From positions 1,204,557 to 1,268,556 of the forward strand of contig CP048620.1 of the NCBI GenBank assembly GCA_015698305.1: DNA of 64,000 nucleotides. Reading direction: 5' to 3'. A program made the position numbers and the translations under genes. Positions 25,667-34,237 of the stretch are shown here, piece by piece; the first letter of the stretch is position 1; every line of letters starts with the position of its first letter. Below the pieces are notes generated by a model. The model saw only the letters and a list, made by a program, of their open reading frames with translations. It did no database searches and had not been told where the DNA came from. This stretch comes from Candidatus Nitrohelix vancouverensis. Lineage in GTDB: Bacteria; Nitrospinota; Nitrospinia; Nitrospinales; VA-1.

Positions 25667-26539
25667 TCAAATGTAGCGATTGATGATTTGACGCACCGAG
25701 CCCAGGTAAGACTCGCCGAACAGATTCAAATGATTCAGCAGATGATATAAATTAAACAGCTCCGTTCTCTCCTGCCATCCCGCAGTCAAAGGAAATGCCG
25801 ACTGGTATGCCGAGTATGTCGATTCGGAAAGAGCGCCGAAAAGTCGGGTCATGGCGATATCGGCTTCGCGGTAGCCATAATAAACCGCAGGGTCAAACAG
25901 GCAGGCTTGGCTGTTCCCACTGGAAAAATGATTGCCAGACCACAAGTCGCCGTGCAGGAGCGCAGGCGGTTCCCCCTTCAGGTCCATCAATATCTCCAAC
26001 TTGTCTAACAGTCGATCCAGTTTCTGGTCGACAGCGCTGGGAAGCAAATTTCGTTCTCGCGCCAATTCCTGTTGGAAGCGCAGTCGATGCTCGCGAAAAA
26101 AAATCACCCCATCGGATTCAAGCGTATTGATCTGCCTAGTCAGACCGATGAAGTTGTTATGATCCAGTCCGTGCTGTGCCTGGGTGACGCGATGCAGAGC
26201 CGCCAGCGCTTCGCCAAATTGACGGGAGTAGGCCGGGCCGGGTCGGGTTTCTTCAATATATTCCAGCAGAAGGAAGCGGGTGTCGGGGCGAGGTTGAATC
26301 AGCGGGCGCGGAATCAATGGGCCGTTGTCCGCGCTGGCGAGGAGACGCAGGCCGCGCGCTTCGGCTTCGAAAAAATGCAGAGGGGCCTGTTGGTTGGATT
26401 TGAGGAAGATCCGCTCGCCATTGCTCAGCCGCAGGACCTGCGCCTGGTTGATGCACCCGCCCCCCACCGCATCCGTGGATTTGATTTGCGTTGAGGGACC
26501 AAACAGCTCTTCCAGCGCTCGCGTGAGTTCTGCCTGCAT
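25667..26539 (-). CDS. Fructosamine/ketosamine-3-kinase family protein
   Basis: A 290-residue aminoglycoside-phosphotransferase-fold kinase of the FN3K family. VGGGCINQAQVLRLSNG and ERIFLKSN form the nucleotide lobe. LLHGDLWSGNHF is the catalytic loop and LFDPAVYYGYREADIAMTRL holds the metal-binding DP motif. These enzymes phosphorylate sugar adducts on lysines so that they fall off, a protein-repair step; bacterial members mostly act on ribulosamines and erythrulosamines. It starts one base after the phosphatase gene upstream, so they are one unit. Confidence 0.92.
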   Translation of the reverse strand: MQAELTRALEELFGPSTQIKSTDAVGGGCINQAQVLRLSNGERIFLKSNQQAPLHFFEAEARGLRLLASADNGPLIPRPLIQPRPDTRFLLLEYIEETRPGPAYSRQFGEALAALHRVTQAQHGLDHNNFIGLTRQINTLESDGVIFFREHRLRFQQELARERNLLPSAVDQKLDRLLDKLEILMDLKGEPPALLHGDLWSGNHFSSGNSQACLFDPAVYYGYREADIAMTRLFGALSESTYSAYQSAFPLTAGWQERTELFNLYHLLNHLNLFGESYLGSVRQIINRYI

Positions 26540-26540
26540 G

Positions 26541-27032
26541 TTACAGAGCGTATTCCTGTTTTAGAAAGGCGATGATTTGCGGGCAGGTCCGATTGACAAT
26601 GTCGAAGACATTTTCAAAGCCTGCGTCGCCGCCGTAATAAGGGTCGGGCACGTTCAGGTCGCCGTTGTGCTGAGGGTCAAACGAGCGGAACATTCTCAAT
26701 TTTTTGGGGTCGGCGGAGGAGGGGAAAATTTGCTTGAGAGCCAGCATATTGCTTTCGTCCATCGCCAGAGCCAGATCGAGGCGTTTGAGATCGCCGGTCT
26801 GGATTTGCTGGGCGCGGCTATTGAGGGTGATGCCGCGATTGCGCGCCGTGTTTTGCATACGCGCATCCGGCGGCGAACCGACATGCCAGTCTCCCACCCC
26901 GGCGGAAGACACCAGGATGCGATTTTCCAACCCTTCTTTTGCGATCAAATCCTCAAAAACGCCCTGCGCGAGAGGCGATCTGCATATATTTCCAAGACAA
27001 ATAAAACACACTGAGATGGTTTTGGTTTCCAT
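26541..27032 (-). CDS. Low-molecular-weight protein-tyrosine phosphatase family protein
   Basis: About 163 residues from the ATG at 27032 (METKTISV); an in-frame start at 27044 is possible. The P-loop CLGNICRSP (CX5R) and the late DPYYGG general-acid motif are intact. Homologues next to FN3K-type kinases are known to dephosphorylate ribulosamine-5-phosphate or related adducts as well as phosphotyrosine. The one-base gap to the kinase gene supports a shared deglycation role, although a tyrosine phosphatase role stays possible. Confidence 0.92.
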   Translation of the reverse strand: METKTISVCFICLGNICRSPLAQGVFEDLIAKEGLENRILVSSAGVGDWHVGSPPDARMQNTARNRGITLNSRAQQIQTGDLKRLDLALAMDESNMLALKQIFPSSADPKKLRMFRSFDPQHNGDLNVPDPYYGGDAGFENVFDIVNRTCPQIIAFLKQEYAL

Positions 27033-27109
27033 GATTGATTTCAAATTCGTTTGTGTTTAATATAACTCCTTTTGCATAGTGTAACATTCGCACGAACAGA
27101 GGGGAATGC

Positions 27110-28414
27110 ATGATCCCAAGATATACATTACCGGAAATGGCCGCGATTTGGGATGCGGAAAACAAGTTCAACATCTGGCTGAAAGTGGAAATCTACGCTT
27201 GCGAAGCGCTCGCTCTGCGCGGCGAGATCCCGAAAGCCGATTTGAAACAGATACAGCAAAAAGCCGCGTTCAAGATCGATCGCATTGACGAAATCGAACG
27301 AGAAGTCAAACACGACGTCATCGCCTTTCTCACCTGCGTCGGCGAGTACATCGGCGAATCGTCCCGATACATGCATATGGGCATGACCTCGTCCGACGTG
27401 CTGGACACGGCGCTGGCGGTGCAGATGCAACAGTCCGCCGACCTGATCCTGAAAGAAGCGAAAGCCTTTCAGAAAGCCATCAAGGTTCAGGCTTACGCGC
27501 ATAAGATGACGCCCTGCATCGGCCGCTCCCACGGCATCCACGGCGAACCCATCACCTTTGGCCTGAAGCTCGCCAACTGGTACGCGGAAATGTCGCGCAA
27601 CATCGACCGTCTCAAACACGCCAGAAAAATGATTTCCGTCGGGCAGATTTCAGGAGCCGTCGGCACCTTCGCGGCTATTGATCCTGAAGTCGAAGAGTAC
27701 GTTTGTAAAAAATTGAAATTACAACCGGCCCCGGTATCGACGCAGATCATCCAGCGCGATCGACACGCCGAATTTTTTTCGGCGCTGGCGATACTGGCCG
27801 GGTCGATTGACAAATTCGCCACCGAAATACGTCACCTGCAACGCACCGAGGTTCTGGAGGCGGAGGAATTTTTCTCCAGCGGTCAAAAAGGCTCGTCCGC
27901 CATGCCGCACAAACGCAACCCGGTGGTGTCCGAACAAATGAGCGGTCTGGCCCGCGTCGTGCGCGTCAACGCGCTCGCGGCGATGGAGAACATGCCGCTG
28001 TGGCACGAGCGCGACATCAGCCATTCATCCGTCGAGCGCGTGATCGGGCCGGACAGTTCCATTCTGGTTCATTACATGTTGAAAAAAATGACCCGTCTGG
28101 TGGAACGCTTGCTGGTGTATCCAAAAAATATGAAGAAGAATCTGGAGCAGACTCGCGGACTTATTTTTTCGCAAAGCGTTTTGCTGGCGCTGGTGCGAAA
28201 GGGCGCGCAACGCGAGGACGCTTACCGATGGGTGCAACGCAACGCCATGCGCGTTTGGGAAAAGGGAGAAGATTTTCTCCCGCTTTTGAAGAAGGACAAG
28301 GAAGTAAAGAAGTTCTTGAGCGGTAAAGAGCTGGAACAGGCATTCAACCTGAAATCGCAATTTAAAAATGTCGATACTATTTTTCGACGAGTCTTTGGAG
28401 AAGAGAGAAGCTGA
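27110..28414 (+). CDS. purB: Adenylosuccinate lyase
   Basis: A 434-residue enzyme of the fumarase/aspartase superfamily, acting twice in purine synthesis (SAICAR to AICAR, and adenylosuccinate to AMP). Signature blocks: [33 protein letters not shown] with the catalytic His, and the flexible loop [19 protein letters not shown] lies about five bases before the ATG. The stop codon is followed one base later by purC, a direct translational coupling of two purine genes. Confidence 0.96.
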   Translation: MIPRYTLPEMAAIWDAENKFNIWLKVEIYACEALALRGEIPKADLKQIQQKAAFKIDRIDEIEREVKHDVIAFLTCVGEYIGESSRYMHMGMTSSDVLDTALAVQMQQSADLILKEAKAFQKAIKVQAYAHKMTPCIGRSHGIHGEPITFGLKLANWYAEMSRNIDRLKHARKMISVGQISGAVGTFAAIDPEVEEYVCKKLKLQPAPVSTQIIQRDRHAEFFSALAILAGSIDKFATEIRHLQRTEVLEAEEFFSSGQKGSSAMPHKRNPVVSEQMSGLARVVRVNALAAMENMPLWHERDISHSSVERVIGPDSSILVHYMLKKMTRLVERLLVYPKNMKKNLEQTRGLIFSQSVLLALVRKGAQREDAYRWVQRNAMRVWEKGEDFLPLLKKDKEVKKFLSGKELEQAFNLKSQFKNVDTIFRRVFGEERS

Positions 28415-28415
28415 T

Positions 28416-29120
28416 ATGGAACGTAAAGAAAAAGTATACGAGGGCAAGGCGAAGATTCTCTACGCTACAGAGGATCCGCATTTGATGGTTCAATATTTTA
28501 AGGACGATGCAACGGCCTTCAACGGTATCAAGAAGGGCACCATCGTCGACAAGGGAGCGCTGAACAACGCGATCTCAGCGCGGATTTTTCAGTATCTGGA
28601 AACCTGCGGAGCAAAAACGCATTTCGTGAAGCATTTGAACGAAAGAGAAATGCTGGTCAAGCGTTTGGAAATAATTCCCGTCGAAGTGGTGGTTCGCAAC
28701 GTTGCGGCGGGTAGTATTTGCAAACGCTTGGGTCTGAAAGAAGGCGAGACGCTTCGCAAACCGATTCTGGAATTCTTTTATAAGGACGACGCTCTGGGCG
28801 ATCCGATGATCAACGATTGCCATATCGACGTGTTCGAGTGGGCCACGGCGGAAGAAGTGGCTCTGCTCAAAGAACGAGGATTGCAGATCAATACCTGGAT
28901 GTTCGATTTTTTCAAGGAGCGCAATATTCGCCTGGTGGATTTCAAGCTGGAGTTTGGACGGCATCGCGGCGAAGTGCTTCTCGGCGATGAAATCAGCCCC
29001 GATGGCTGTCGCCTGTGGAAATGGGACACCAACGAGAAAATGGACAAGGATCGGTTCCGTTTCGATCTGGGAAGCGTCGAGGAAAAATACAAAGAGATCT
29101 ATCGCGTTGTCTGCGCCTAG
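28416..29120 (+). CDS. purC: SAICAR synthetase
   Basis: A 234-residue phosphoribosylaminoimidazole-succinocarboxamide synthase. The start ATG at 28416 lies one base after the purB stop; an upstream frame into purB is ignored. Family motifs are KVYEGKAKILYAT, VVVRNVAAGSICKR, LEFFYKDDALGDPMI and VDFKLEFGRHRGEVLLGDEISPD (split here as read). It makes SAICAR from CAIR and aspartate, the step just before purB. A GC hairpin follows at the end. Confidence 0.96.
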   Translation: MERKEKVYEGKAKILYATEDPHLMVQYFKDDATAFNGIKKGTIVDKGALNNAISARIFQYLETCGAKTHFVKHLNEREMLVKRLEIIPVEVVVRNVAAGSICKRLGLKEGETLRKPILEFFYKDDALGDPMINDCHIDVFEWATAEEVALLKERGLQINTWMFDFFKERNIRLVDFKLEFGRHRGEVLLGDEISPDGCRLWKWDTNEKMDKDRFRFDLGSVEEKYKEIYRVVCA

Positions 29121-29131
29121 TCAAAGACTGA

Positions 29132-29153
29132 CGGCGCCCTTTCGAGGGCGCCG
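29132..29153 (+). terminator. GC-rich hairpin after purC (possible terminator)
   Basis: A 9-bp stem CGGCGCCCT / AGGGCGCCG with a TTCG tetraloop lies 12 bases after the purC stop, in the gap before the convergent Rieske-like gene. There is no clear U-run, so it may act as a Rho-assisted or stability hairpin rather than a full intrinsic terminator. Confidence 0.55.
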
Positions 29154-29180
29154 GTTCAGGCGACGCGTTGCTTTAGATAT

Positions 29181-29504
29181 CTAGATATTGATGTAAAGCC
29201 CGTCCTCTTCGACGATCACTTTATAAGTCGGGGTGACGTTGGTGCGGTCGGATTTGCAGATGCCGCTTTTCATATTCCAGGCGCAGTCGGTTTTGTCGCA
29301 CAGAACGAACTTGCCCATCAGGATGCCTTTCCCCAGACTACCGCCGCAGAGCCTGCACTTGTCCGTGATAGCGAAGTAAGTTCCCTGGGATTGAATCAGC
29401 CCGATTTCGTAAACGTAATAGGTGAGCGGGTGTTCAAATTGAAGTTGTTTGGCGATTCCTTCTGGGGGAGCCTCATCCAGTTCGGAAATTTTTACTTTTG
29501 ACAT
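29181..29504 (-). CDS. Rieske-like small protein with a Cys4 site
   Basis: A 107-residue soluble protein whose C-terminal half reads like a Rieske/NirD domain: TYFAITDKCRLCGGSLGKG, then GKFVLCDKTDCAWNMKSG and YKVIVEEDGLYINI. In a true Rieske site the patterns are CxH and CxxH; here both His are absent and the site would be CxxC plus CxxxxC. That suggests a Cys4 zinc or rubredoxin-type iron site on a Rieske-like fold. The 90-residue gene upstream ends seven bases before it, so they are probably one operon. The function is not known. Confidence 0.7.
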   Translation of the reverse strand: MSKVKISELDEAPPEGIAKQLQFEHPLTYYVYEIGLIQSQGTYFAITDKCRLCGGSLGKGILMGKFVLCDKTDCAWNMKSGICKSDRTNVTPTYKVIVEEDGLYINI

Positions 29505-29511
29505 GAGCGGT

Positions 29512-29784
29512 TCAATCTCTTGGAAGGTAAGGGCCGTAACGATCGCGAAAATATTTTTCCAGATCCCAGCGGAATCTGCCTTTCAAATGCGGTAATTGTT
29601 CAGCGATTTCATGGTCCAGTTTGACATAGTCCTCGGATCGTTGCGCGATATCCGGGGGACGAACGACATTGGGGTCGAGATAAGAATCTCCCAGCGCAGA
29701 ACCGCCTACAATCAGGCTCTGACCGGCTTTAATCCATCGCCCCAAGGTCAACCGTTCTTCTTCGGTGCCTGGTTCGATTGGCAT
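29512..29784 (-). CDS. Hypothetical 90-residue protein
   Basis: No family recognised. Short, soluble, charged protein beginning MPIEPGTEEERLTLGRW, with IVGGSALGDSYLDPNVV and a basic/aromatic end (KYFRDRYGPYLPRD). AAGGAG precedes the ATG by eight bases, which supports it as real. It ends seven bases before the Rieske-like gene, so the two may work together. Confidence 0.7.
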   Translation of the reverse strand: MPIEPGTEEERLTLGRWIKAGQSLIVGGSALGDSYLDPNVVRPPDIAQRSEDYVKLDHEIAEQLPHLKGRFRWDLEKYFRDRYGPYLPRD

Positions 29785-29960
29785 AGGGCTTACTCCTTTG
29801 GCTGATAAAGGGTTGATGCAATGATTCGACGCCGTCGCGCTTGATGCGCGATTGCGTCATGCTTCGGTTGCAATTTTGAACCTGAATAAGGTAGCATAGA
29901 CGGCATTCCAATTTCAATTTTTGCTAGCAACTAAAGAAAAATAAGAGAGGTTGTATTTTT

Positions 29961-30491
29961 ATGTCTGAAGATAAAACGAAGGAAAAAACAGCGGAAGAAT
30001 GGTGTCAGGAAGGATTGTTGGCGGGCCGCGCTGGCGACAATCGCACCAGCATGGAGTCGTATAAAAAAGCCGTCGAGCTGGACCCGGATCATTTTCTCGC
30101 CCAATTCAATCTGGGCCTCCGCTATGGAAAAATTCCCATGAATGTGGAAGCCGCCAAGTGCTTTCGCGAAGCCGTTCGCATCAAGCCAGAAGACGCGATG
30201 GCGCATTACAGCCTCGCCGTCGTCACCAATCTGATAGGCGAGACGGATGTTTGCCTGGCCCATTATAGAGAAGCGATCCGCATCAATCCGAAATTCGCCA
30301 AAGCGCACAGCAACGTTGCGATGGTTCATTATTCGCTGAAACAAGGGCGCGAAACCATCCATCACCTTCTCAAGGCGGAAGCCTTGCTGGAAGAACTGGG
30401 CGACGAACGCATGCGCGCCAACGCTCTCGATCTGCTCAACGAATGCTATCGGGAATTCAAACTGACGGCGGAAGAATGCCGGGAACTGTGA
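29961..30491 (+). CDS. TPR-repeat protein
   Basis: A 176-residue protein with about four tetratricopeptide repeats: AEEWCQEGLLAGRAGDNRTS, ELDPDHFLAQFNLGLRYGKI, IKPEDAMAHYSLAVVTNLIG and INPKFAKAHSNVAMVHYSLK. No signal peptide, so probably a cytoplasmic scaffold or interaction protein. AGAGAGG lies about ten bases before the ATG. The gene ends 13 bp before the flavin disulfide oxidoreductase gene and probably shares its transcript. Its partner is unknown. Confidence 0.88.
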   Translation: MSEDKTKEKTAEEWCQEGLLAGRAGDNRTSMESYKKAVELDPDHFLAQFNLGLRYGKIPMNVEAAKCFREAVRIKPEDAMAHYSLAVVTNLIGETDVCLAHYREAIRINPKFAKAHSNVAMVHYSLKQGRETIHHLLKAEALLEELGDERMRANALDLLNECYREFKLTAEECREL

Positions 30492-30504
30492 GTTTCCGGG
30501 CTTC

Positions 30505-31896
30505 ATGAAAAAAGAAGAATACGATCTTGTCGTGATCGGCGGCGGCTCTGCGGGTTACGCCGCGGCGAACGCCGCCGTATCGCAGGGCGCCCGCGTCGCT
30601 ATTGTCGACGCCGGGCCTCTGGGCGGTTTGTGCATCCTGCGCGGGTGCATGCCCACCAAAGCCATTCTGCGTTCCTCCGACGTTATTTCTTTGATGCGCC
30701 GCGCTCCTGATTTTGGCTTGCTGGCGGTCGAAGCCAAAGCCGATCTGGCGGCGGTGATCGAGCGCAAGGATCGCCTGATTCGGGAATTCGCCGACTATCG
30801 CATTGAACAACTCAAGAACCCCCGTTTTCACCTGATCGAACAACGCGCCGTTTTCCTGTCGCCAAAAGAAGTACAGGCGGGCGATACGATCCTGACCGCT
30901 CAAAAAGGTTTTGTCATCGCCACCGGTTCCCGTGTGGCGGATTTCCCCATTCCCGGCCTGAGCGAAGCGGGATTCATGACCAGCGACGACGCGCTGGAGC
31001 TTCGCGCCTTGCCGAAATCCATGATCGTTCTCGGCGGCGGCCCGGTGGCTTTGGAACTGGCCCAGTTCTATTCGCGACTCGGGACGCAAGTGACTCTGAT
31101 CCAAAGAAGCGCGCATATTTTATCCAGCGGCGATGAAGATCTGGCGCGACCCGTCGAAGCGCGGTTGCGCGAAGAGGGGATGACGGTGTTCACGCAAACC
31201 CGACTGCTCAGGGCGGAGCGTTCGGGGGCGGAACGCATTCTGCATTTCGAGCATGAGGGCGAGACGAAAACAGTCTCCGCCGAAGTCGTCTTGCAGGGCC
31301 TGGGACGACGTCCCAATATAGACGGACTGGAATTACAGGTCGCCGGAGTGAAGACAGACGCCGGTCGCATTTCTGTGGATGCGGCGATGCGAACCAGTCA
31401 ACCTCATATCTTTGCGGCGGGCGACGTGAACGGTCTGCACGAAATCGTACACATTGCCATTCAGCAGGGCGAGATCGCGGCGCACAACGCGCTGTTCCCG
31501 GAGCGCCCGGAACAGCGTATGGACGACCGACTCAAAGCCAGCGTCGTTTTCACGGATCCCGCCGTTGCCAGCGTTGGATTGTCTGAAAAAGAATGCAAGG
31601 CAAAACAGATTCCCTATCTCACGGCGTCGTATCCCTTCGACGACCACGGCAAATCCATGTGCCTCGGCGAAACGCACGGTCATGTCAAATTACTGTGTCG
31701 AGCTGACACGGGGGAAATCCTCGGCGGACATATCGTCGGCCCGGAGGCGGGCGAATTGATCCACGAATTGATCGCTGTCATGCACTTCAGGGGAACGGTC
31801 GGCGACCTGGCCGCCATCCCGCATTATCACCCGACGCTCGCCGAAATCCTGACCTACCCCGCAGAAGAACTCGCCGAGCAAATTCCGCAGAATTAA
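30505..31896 (+). CDS. FAD-dependent pyridine nucleotide-disulfide oxidoreductase (dihydrolipoamide dehydrogenase/mercuric reductase-like)
   Basis: A 463-residue flavoprotein. FAD site: VVIGGGSAGYAAANAA. Redox disulfide: GLCILRGCMPTK (CX4C). NAD(P) site: MIVLGGGPVALELAQFYS. Second FAD motif: PHIFAAGDVNG. C-terminal interface with catalytic His/Glu: HYHPTLAEIL. All parts of the family are present. It could reduce lipoamide, a thiol carrier or a metal, but no E2 or mer genes lie nearby, so the substrate is open. It follows the TPR gene by 13 bp. Confidence 0.9.
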   Translation: MKKEEYDLVVIGGGSAGYAAANAAVSQGARVAIVDAGPLGGLCILRGCMPTKAILRSSDVISLMRRAPDFGLLAVEAKADLAAVIERKDRLIREFADYRIEQLKNPRFHLIEQRAVFLSPKEVQAGDTILTAQKGFVIATGSRVADFPIPGLSEAGFMTSDDALELRALPKSMIVLGGGPVALELAQFYSRLGTQVTLIQRSAHILSSGDEDLARPVEARLREEGMTVFTQTRLLRAERSGAERILHFEHEGETKTVSAEVVLQGLGRRPNIDGLELQVAGVKTDAGRISVDAAMRTSQPHIFAAGDVNGLHEIVHIAIQQGEIAAHNALFPERPEQRMDDRLKASVVFTDPAVASVGLSEKECKAKQIPYLTASYPFDDHGKSMCLGETHGHVKLLCRADTGEILGGHIVGPEAGELIHELIAVMHFRGTVGDLAAIPHYHPTLAEILTYPAEELAEQIPQN

Positions 31897-32065
31897 GTCG
31901 CCAGAATACGGACCCAACACTTCCCGCGCCTTGATCCCGCCTTCGCGGACGATTTGAAACTTGAAATCATTTGAAATCGGTATTACTTTATCGCTACTCC
32001 AATTTTTTTAAATTGGGGGCTTCACATCAAAGGGGACACTCACTCCGAGCATAGGAAACGATCGC

Positions 32066-33133
32066 ATGTATTTCATAACCAATCGCAGATTCAACGAAGG
32101 CAACGGAGCGCGACGCGACGATGCGGGCAACCTGATGTTGGACGCTCAGGGACTCGTCCAGTTTGAAGAACGCAAGGTTACTTTCGACCTGGAAGACACC
32201 GACCCGACGGCGGCGGTTTTCTTCTGCCAAAGAAAAGGCCGTGATGATTACAGGGAAATTGGCAGCAAGAAATTTTTCAAGGCCCTGCGCACGCCGCCGC
32301 CTAAAGGCAAGAAACAGGTTCTGCTCTATATTCACGGTTTCAATAATCTCCCTGAAGGAGACGTTTTTGATCGCGCCCTGCGCCTGCAGAAATTATTTGA
32401 TAAAAAGAGCAAGGGCTTGATCGAAGTCGTTCCGATGATCTGGCCCTGCGACAACGATTTGGGCATCCTCAAGGATTACTGGGACGATCAGGACGCGGCG
32501 GAAAAAAGCGCGGTGAGTTTCGCCCGGGTGGTGGGAAAGTTCATGGACTGGCGCGACCAGATGGCGCCCAACGGCGAAAACGACCGGGACCGCTATTGTC
32601 TCAAACGCATCAACGTGCTGGCGCATTCCATGGGCAACCGCGTTTTGCGCTATACATTAAAAAAATGGGCGCATGATTTTGGCGCCTCGCCGTCTATTTT
32701 CCGTAACATCTTCATGGCCTCGGCGGACGTCGTCAACGAAACCCTGGAGCCGGATCAGGCGGGACATTATATCTCCGATGCGGCGCGCAACGTCGTGGTG
32801 TACTACGCCAGCGATGATCTGGCCCTGCGTTCGAGCAAAGTGGTCAATCTTAAAAACAAGGTGGTGTCCAAGCGGCTGGGGCACAGCGGCCCGGAGGATA
32901 TGGGCAAGGTTTCCAGAAACGTTTACGCCATCGACTGCGATAATTTTAACAACTCCTACGACAAGCCCAAAGGCCACGCCTATTTCATTGAAGACGGCAA
33001 TGGCAAGCCCGGTTCGGTGTTTCTGCACATGCTCCATTCCCTGCAAACCGGGCGAGTGCACGCCAACGCCGACCGCATGCTGGAATTGCCAAAAGCGGGT
33101 TACAAATCTCCCAAGCGTTCCGGGGACGAATGA
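32066..33133 (+). CDS. Alpha/beta hydrolase (DUF900-type)
   Basis: A 355-residue protein with the alpha/beta-hydrolase core: QVLLYIHGFNN (oxyanion region), a nucleophile elbow INVLAHSMGNRVL with Ser, and later VVYYASDDLALRSS plus HAYFIED as probable Asp and His regions. The pattern fits the DUF900 hydrolases of unknown substrate. No signal peptide is visible (MYFITNRRFNEGNG), so it seems cytoplasmic unless exported by another route. The last four bases overlap the next gene's start (ATGA), so the M15 peptidase gene is translationally coupled. Confidence 0.85.
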   Translation: MYFITNRRFNEGNGARRDDAGNLMLDAQGLVQFEERKVTFDLEDTDPTAAVFFCQRKGRDDYREIGSKKFFKALRTPPPKGKKQVLLYIHGFNNLPEGDVFDRALRLQKLFDKKSKGLIEVVPMIWPCDNDLGILKDYWDDQDAAEKSAVSFARVVGKFMDWRDQMAPNGENDRDRYCLKRINVLAHSMGNRVLRYTLKKWAHDFGASPSIFRNIFMASADVVNETLEPDQAGHYISDAARNVVVYYASDDLALRSSKVVNLKNKVVSKRLGHSGPEDMGKVSRNVYAIDCDNFNNSYDKPKGHAYFIEDGNGKPGSVFLHMLHSLQTGRVHANADRMLELPKAGYKSPKRSGDE

Positions 33134-34008
33134 TGAAACGACGCGCGCGTTACCTGAAACGATTGGGTGAATTGCTGGTGTTTCATCGTATTCTGGACCG
33201 GGCGAATGAATTGAGCGAAGCCTCGCTGGAAGAGACGGTGATGGAATTTCAGGCCGCCGCCGATCTCTATGTCGACGGCATCCCCGGCCCGGAAACCTAC
33301 TGGGCCTTGCAAATGCCCTTTGCGTTATATGAACCCAAGCTGGACTTTGTGCGTTGCGAGGCGGAAACCGCTCCGGGCATCGACGGTTATGATCGCGTCT
33401 ATCTGCGCGCCGACGCGGCGGAGCGCTATCAGGCTCTGCATGAGGAGGTCGTCTCCCTTGGCGCGGTACTGACATCCTCTGGCGGCAAGCGCGCGTTGAC
33501 GCAGGGCGCCAGCGCCAGCCGATCCTCCAAGTCGATGCACTATGCAGGTCTGGCTTTTGATCTGGCCATCGCCTCCGGTTTTTTTCGTCCCGCCAGCGAT
33601 CCCTTCGTCGTCACCCAGGGCGAGGCGACGGCCTGGACCGTCTGGGCGCGCGCCGACGGCGGAGAGGAAATGGAGCTGGAGGCGCAAGTCTGGAAAGGGC
33701 GATCCTGGACCGGCGGAGACACGGCGACGAAAACCGTGAAGGGCCGTTTCATCAATCTCACCGAATTATGCATGCGTCATGGATTTCATCCCATCGGACC
33801 GCGCCTGAATTTCACTCGCAGTGAGAAACGCAATTACCTCGGCGCAGAGTGGTGGCATTTTCAGGCCAACGAACTTTTGGAACCGGGTCTGTCCCAGTTT
33901 GGCGTGGAGTTACTGCGCATCGAAGGCTACACGCCGGAGTTCATACGAGTGAGCAACGAAGGCGTTTGGTCGAACCGTAAAGTTCTCTTCCAGAAAAACT
34001 GGTTTTAA
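33130..34008 (+). CDS. M15-family D-Ala-D-Ala peptidase-like protein with PG-binding domain
   Basis: A 292-residue protein. About residues 10-60 resemble a peptidoglycan-binding helix domain (FQAAADLYVDGIPGPETYWAL). The second part is a VanY/M15 peptidase with zinc motifs SMHYAGLAFDLAI (HxxxxxxD) and GAEWWHFQ (ExxH-like end). It would trim peptide stems of peptidoglycan. No signal peptide or membrane helix is seen, which is odd for a wall enzyme. It overlaps the preceding alpha/beta hydrolase gene by four bases. A wall-degrading effector or lysis-type role is possible but unproven. Confidence 0.82.
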   Translation: MMKRRARYLKRLGELLVFHRILDRANELSEASLEETVMEFQAAADLYVDGIPGPETYWALQMPFALYEPKLDFVRCEAETAPGIDGYDRVYLRADAAERYQALHEEVVSLGAVLTSSGGKRALTQGASASRSSKSMHYAGLAFDLAIASGFFRPASDPFVVTQGEATAWTVWARADGGEEMELEAQVWKGRSWTGGDTATKTVKGRFINLTELCMRHGFHPIGPRLNFTRSEKRNYLGAEWWHFQANELLEPGLSQFGVELLRIEGYTPEFIRVSNEGVWSNRKVLFQKNWF

Positions 34009-34237
34009 GAGAAAGCGGCGGCTGTTCCCAGTCGCGCGCTGTCCCATCCAATCGTCGCCGATTCAAGGCTTTTCGAAACGACTCGATAGAGTCTCCCTCA
34101 ATCGCACTGCCTGCCGCTGTCTGTGTGTGGGCTTTTCAGTTTCAGGATGCAGGTTTTTCCGTTATAAATAAGTGAGAGCGTCGCGCCGTTTCTGCGCGAC
34201 CCGACATTCATATTCTTCCACTCGAATTTTTCAGCCC

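Noticed and set aside
31999-32016. CCAATTT / AAATTGG stem after the flavin oxidoreductase gene as a terminator
   Set aside because: AT-rich, weak, with G bases instead of a U-run after it on either strand.
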